The notes under the pieces are model-generated. The model saw only the letters and a program-made list of their open reading frames with translations. It did no database searches and was not told the DNA's origin. The position numbers and the translations under genes were made by a program. Below are positions 5,055 to 6,966 of a stretch of DNA of 6,966 nucleotides, one piece after another; position 1 is the stretch's first letter, and each line of letters opens with the position of its first letter. Source of the stretch: JALZHR01 sp036389695 (GTDB lineage: Bacteria > Acidobacteriota > Blastocatellia > Pyrinomonadales > Pyrinomonadaceae); assembly GCA_036389695.1 (NCBI GenBank), contig DASVWG010000419.1, positions 1 through 6,966 on the forward strand. Direction: 5' to 3'.

Positions 5055-5762
5055 TCAAGTGATGTGAAAACTAACGCCGTAACATTTTAATCCCAGTTTT
5101 CGCGTTACGGCTTGCGAGGCGTGATTCTCAAAGGAAGTGCTGTAGAGAGGAATCGCGCCGGCTTTCCGCACAAGGCGCGCCCATTCGGAGACGACTTCTG
5201 CGGCGTAGCCGTTTCCGCGAAACTCCGGCAATGTCTCGACGCCCGCTTCATGAGCTTCAGCCGTGATGCGAACGCTGCGACAGATTGAGACGGCGCGGTT
5301 TTCCTGAACCATCGCGACAAAAGGCTGCCAGGCGGGAAGCTCTTCAATCAGCTTCTCAAAACCGCCCTGCAATATTTCCGGATTATCTTCGGTCACAGCC
5401 GTCACGCGTTCGAAAGGCATTTCGTCTTTAATGAATTGATACGCCAGACCGTTTTCCACGCTCTCGACGGGCGCATCGCTTTCAAGCAGCCGGATGAATG
5501 TCTCAAAATGACGCGGCGGCGCGTTAAACTCCGTATTTACCGGCGGCTCGTCAGCGCAGAGCGCGTCCAATTCCCTGCAAAGTTTATCCGGCAAATCGGC
5601 GCGAAATCGCCGGATATTGCCTATCAGGGTGCGTCCCAAAAATAAACGCGGAGCAGGCGCGGACGTATTGTCCGGCTCGTTGACAAACAAAATCCGCGAC
5701 TCGTTAGCGTGAATAAACAAGGCGCGGGCGTGAATGTTCATGAGCTCTAAATCATCGAGCAT
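5055..5762 (-). CDS. GNAT-family N-acetyltransferase
   Basis: From the ATG at 5762 the protein is 235 residues. The C-terminal part is a GNAT (FR47-like) acetyltransferase fold: a central beta strand and acetyl-CoA motif, AGVETLPEFRGNGYAAEVVSEW (173-194), with RGNGYA as the pyrophosphate-binding loop, followed by PLYSTSFENHASQAVTRKLGL (205-225), the usual N-H-A-S-x-x-V-x-x-K-L-G ending. The first 100 residues (MNIHARALFIHANESRILFV, then PRLFLGRTLIGNIRRFRADL) form an extra N-terminal region with an FLGRT motif that I associate with one GNAT subgroup; it may shape the acceptor site. The acceptor is unknown. The frame is open a further 41 codons upstream, but that extension overlaps the membrane-protein gene and reads as non-domain sequence, so 5762 is preferred; no good ribosome binding site helps choose between 5762 and 5741. 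It is the third gene of the pdxJ cluster, 25 bases behind the membrane protein, and may be coupled to it. Confidence 0.85.
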   Translation of the reverse strand: MLDDLELMNIHARALFIHANESRILFVNEPDNTSAPAPRLFLGRTLIGNIRRFRADLPDKLCRELDALCADEPPVNTEFNAPPRHFETFIRLLESDAPVESVENGLAYQFIKDEMPFERVTAVTEDNPEILQGGFEKLIEELPAWQPFVAMVQENRAVSICRSVRITAEAHEAGVETLPEFRGNGYAAEVVSEWARLVRKAGAIPLYSTSFENHASQAVTRKLGLKCYGVSFHIT

Positions 5763-5787
5763 ATATTTTGCAGAAATATTACACTTG

Positions 5788-6192
5788 TCAGGTATTTTTA
5801 TCTCCGGACGCCTTCGATAATAACGCCCATAACAAACCGCCTCCAAGAAAGATAGCGCCTCCGACGTATAAATAAAATGGAACAAACAGAAATATTAAAG
5901 CATACGTGGACGAACTGTCTCCCAACGTGCCGATGTATGTTAAAAGCGTAAAGCCAAGCATCAGAAGCGATGCGGCGCAAAAAACTGAAGACATCTTTAA
6001 ATTCGGCGCTGTTTTTCTCAGACCGATGTCAGCTAAAAATAGACAAATGTATGGAGAGATAGTCAAAAGCATAATAAGTAATCCTACTAAATCGATTTTC
6101 CAGGCTCCGGCGTGCAGCATCGCAAGCGCAGTCACAATAATAGAAAGGGACAAAGCCGTAATCTCGATAGCTCTTGAATCTCTGTCATTCAT
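5788..6192 (-). CDS. Small four-helix membrane protein of unknown function
   Basis: I do not recognise a family. The 134-residue protein is almost wholly hydrophobic with four likely membrane segments at about 8-29, 34-54, 68-90 and 97-125, short loops, a polar N-terminus (MNDRDSRAIE) and a short polar tail (SKASGDKNT). No motif, cysteine pair or charged intramembrane residue suggests transport or catalysis. ATG at 6192 is chosen because AGAGGTG (6199-6205) lies six bases upstream; the GTG at 6201, in the same frame, would fall inside that ribosome binding site. It starts 17 bases after the pdxJ stop, so it is very probably in the same transcript. It is more AT-rich than pdxJ and the acetyltransferase on either side, which suggests weak constraint or later insertion into the operon. 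Confidence 0.8.
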   Translation of the reverse strand: MNDRDSRAIEITALSLSIIVTALAMLHAGAWKIDLVGLLIMLLTISPYICLFLADIGLRKTAPNLKMSSVFCAASLLMLGFTLLTYIGTLGDSSSTYALIFLFVPFYLYVGGAIFLGGGLLWALLSKASGDKNT

Positions 6193-6209
6193 TGCCGTCA
6201 CCTCTTATT

Positions 6210-6959
6210 TTAAGCCTGCCGGATTGCCTCAATCATCTCGCGGACGGCTTGCTCCAAGCCGACGAAAATCGAGCGGGAAACGATGTTGTGACCGATGTTG
6301 AATTCGGAAATCTCGCTCATTCGCGCGAGCGCGGCGATGTTTCGGTAAGTTAAACCGTGTCCGGCAGCGACGACCAAGCCGAGCTCCTGCGCGTGTCGGG
6401 CGGCGCGCCTTATGCGTTCGAGCTCGGCTGCGGCGCGTTCCAAGCCTTCGCCGTGCGCGGATTTTGCGCCGAGCGTCATTTCGGCATATTCGGCGGTGCA
6501 GATTTCGATTTGCTGAGCGCCGGCGCGGTGCGCGGCTTCGATTTGTTTTAAATCCGGGTCGATAAAAACGCTCGTAAAAATATCCGCCTCGCGCAGTTTA
6601 TCGACCGCCGCGCGCACGTTTTCAAAATTATTTTCCACGTCCAAGCCGCCTTCGGTCGTGATTTCCATACGATTTTCCGGCACGAGCGAAATCGCGTCCG
6701 GCAAAGTCTGGACGGCTATCGAAAGCATCTCCGGCGAGGTCGCCATCTCGACGTTCAGATAAGTCGTCACCGCTTCGCGCAAAAGGCGTATGTCGCGGTC
6801 CTGAATGTGGCGGCGGTCTTGCCGAATGTGAACCGTGATGCCGTGCGCGCCCGCCTTTTCGCAGATGACGGCGGCGGCGATGATGCTCGGCTCGATGGTT
6901 TTACGCGCTTCGCGAACGGTGGCGACGTGGTCGATGTTGACGTTTAGCTTGGTAGTCAT
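6210..6959 (-). CDS. pdxJ: Pyridoxine 5'-phosphate synthase
   Basis: PdxJ catalyses the last step of the deoxyxylulose-dependent vitamin B6 route, joining 1-deoxyxylulose 5-phosphate with 3-amino-2-oxopropyl phosphate (the product of PdxA) to give pyridoxine 5'-phosphate in the cytoplasm. The 249-residue length is typical. All signatures of this TIM-barrel enzyme are present: LNVNIDHVATVREAR (5-19), GITVHIRQDRRHI (40-52) with His44, Arg46 and His51, NVEMA with Glu71, AAGHGLTYRN (198-207) with His201, and EFNIGHNIV (219-227) with the phosphate-binding Gly223-His224. The stretch between the first two motifs (RKTIEPSIIAAAVICEKAG) departs from the commoner RGTRYPDP form but keeps length. The ATG at 6959 gives the expected N-terminus; the ribosome binding site is cut off by the window edge. 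It leads a leftward cluster with the small membrane protein 17 bases behind. Very sure. Confidence 0.97.
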   Translation of the reverse strand: MTTKLNVNIDHVATVREARKTIEPSIIAAAVICEKAGAHGITVHIRQDRRHIQDRDIRLLREAVTTYLNVEMATSPEMLSIAVQTLPDAISLVPENRMEITTEGGLDVENNFENVRAAVDKLREADIFTSVFIDPDLKQIEAAHRAGAQQIEICTAEYAEMTLGAKSAHGEGLERAAAELERIRRAARHAQELGLVVAAGHGLTYRNIAALARMSEISEFNIGHNIVSRSIFVGLEQAVREMIEAIRQA

Positions 6960-6966
6960 AAGGCTA

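Noticed and set aside
5763..5885. A 41-codon upstream extension of the acetyltransferase
   Set aside because: It overlaps the end of the membrane-protein gene in another frame and does not resemble the family N-terminus, which begins at the LHARALF-like segment (NIHARALF).
6193..6201. GTG at 6201 as start of the small membrane protein
   Set aside because: It lies inside the AGAGGTG ribosome binding site that is correctly spaced for the ATG at 6192.

Overview
The window carries eight protein-coding genes of ordinary chromosomal type, separated by spacers rich in inverted repeats. Two genes can be named with confidence: pdxJ (pyridoxine 5'-phosphate synthase) and an inositol-monophosphatase-family gene of the SuhB type. 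Exported proteins with Sec signal peptides and internal GxSxG and zinc-ribbon families point to a diderm bacterium of medium GC content. The mix of proteins, the purine-rich palindromic spacers and the mixture of Shine-Dalgarno and non-Shine-Dalgarno starts remind me of Acidobacteriota (Blastocatellia). That assignment is an impression, not a computed result. I see no rRNA, tRNA, CRISPR array, transposase, integrase or phage gene.

Layout. Bases 1-232 hold a strong terminator-like hairpin, which probably closes a gene to the left of the window, and no gene. A GYF_2-domain membrane protein is read leftwards (233-793). An AT-rich divergent spacer (794-1148) follows. Four unlinked or loosely linked genes are then read rightwards: a DUF2270-like four-helix membrane protein (1149-2105), a small zf-TFIIB zinc-ribbon protein (2270-2563), an exported alpha/beta-hydrolase esterase (2670-3593) with a small exported protein of unknown function directly behind it (3624-4079), and the IMPase-family phosphatase (4227-5003). 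Facing them is a leftward cluster starting at the right edge: pdxJ (6210-6959), a small four-helix membrane protein (5788-6192) and a GNAT-family acetyltransferase (5055-5762), with gaps of 17 and 25 bases.

How they work together. Only two groups look like operons: esterase plus small secreted protein (30-base gap), and pdxJ / membrane protein / GNAT. Every other junction in the rightward set contains a long inverted repeat, including a perfect 29-bp palindrome at 4091-4164, so these genes are probably punctuated into separate transcripts. The IMPase-family gene has a perfect TTGACA box placed so that transcription would begin at or next to its ATG, and it has no Shine-Dalgarno sequence, which suggests a leaderless message.

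I found no clear new defence, mobile or biosynthetic system. The most useful leads are the palindrome series, two of which share a 9-base motif at the loop, the possible leaderless promoter, a hairpin over the ribosome binding site of the small secreted protein, and the uncharacterised secreted and membrane proteins.
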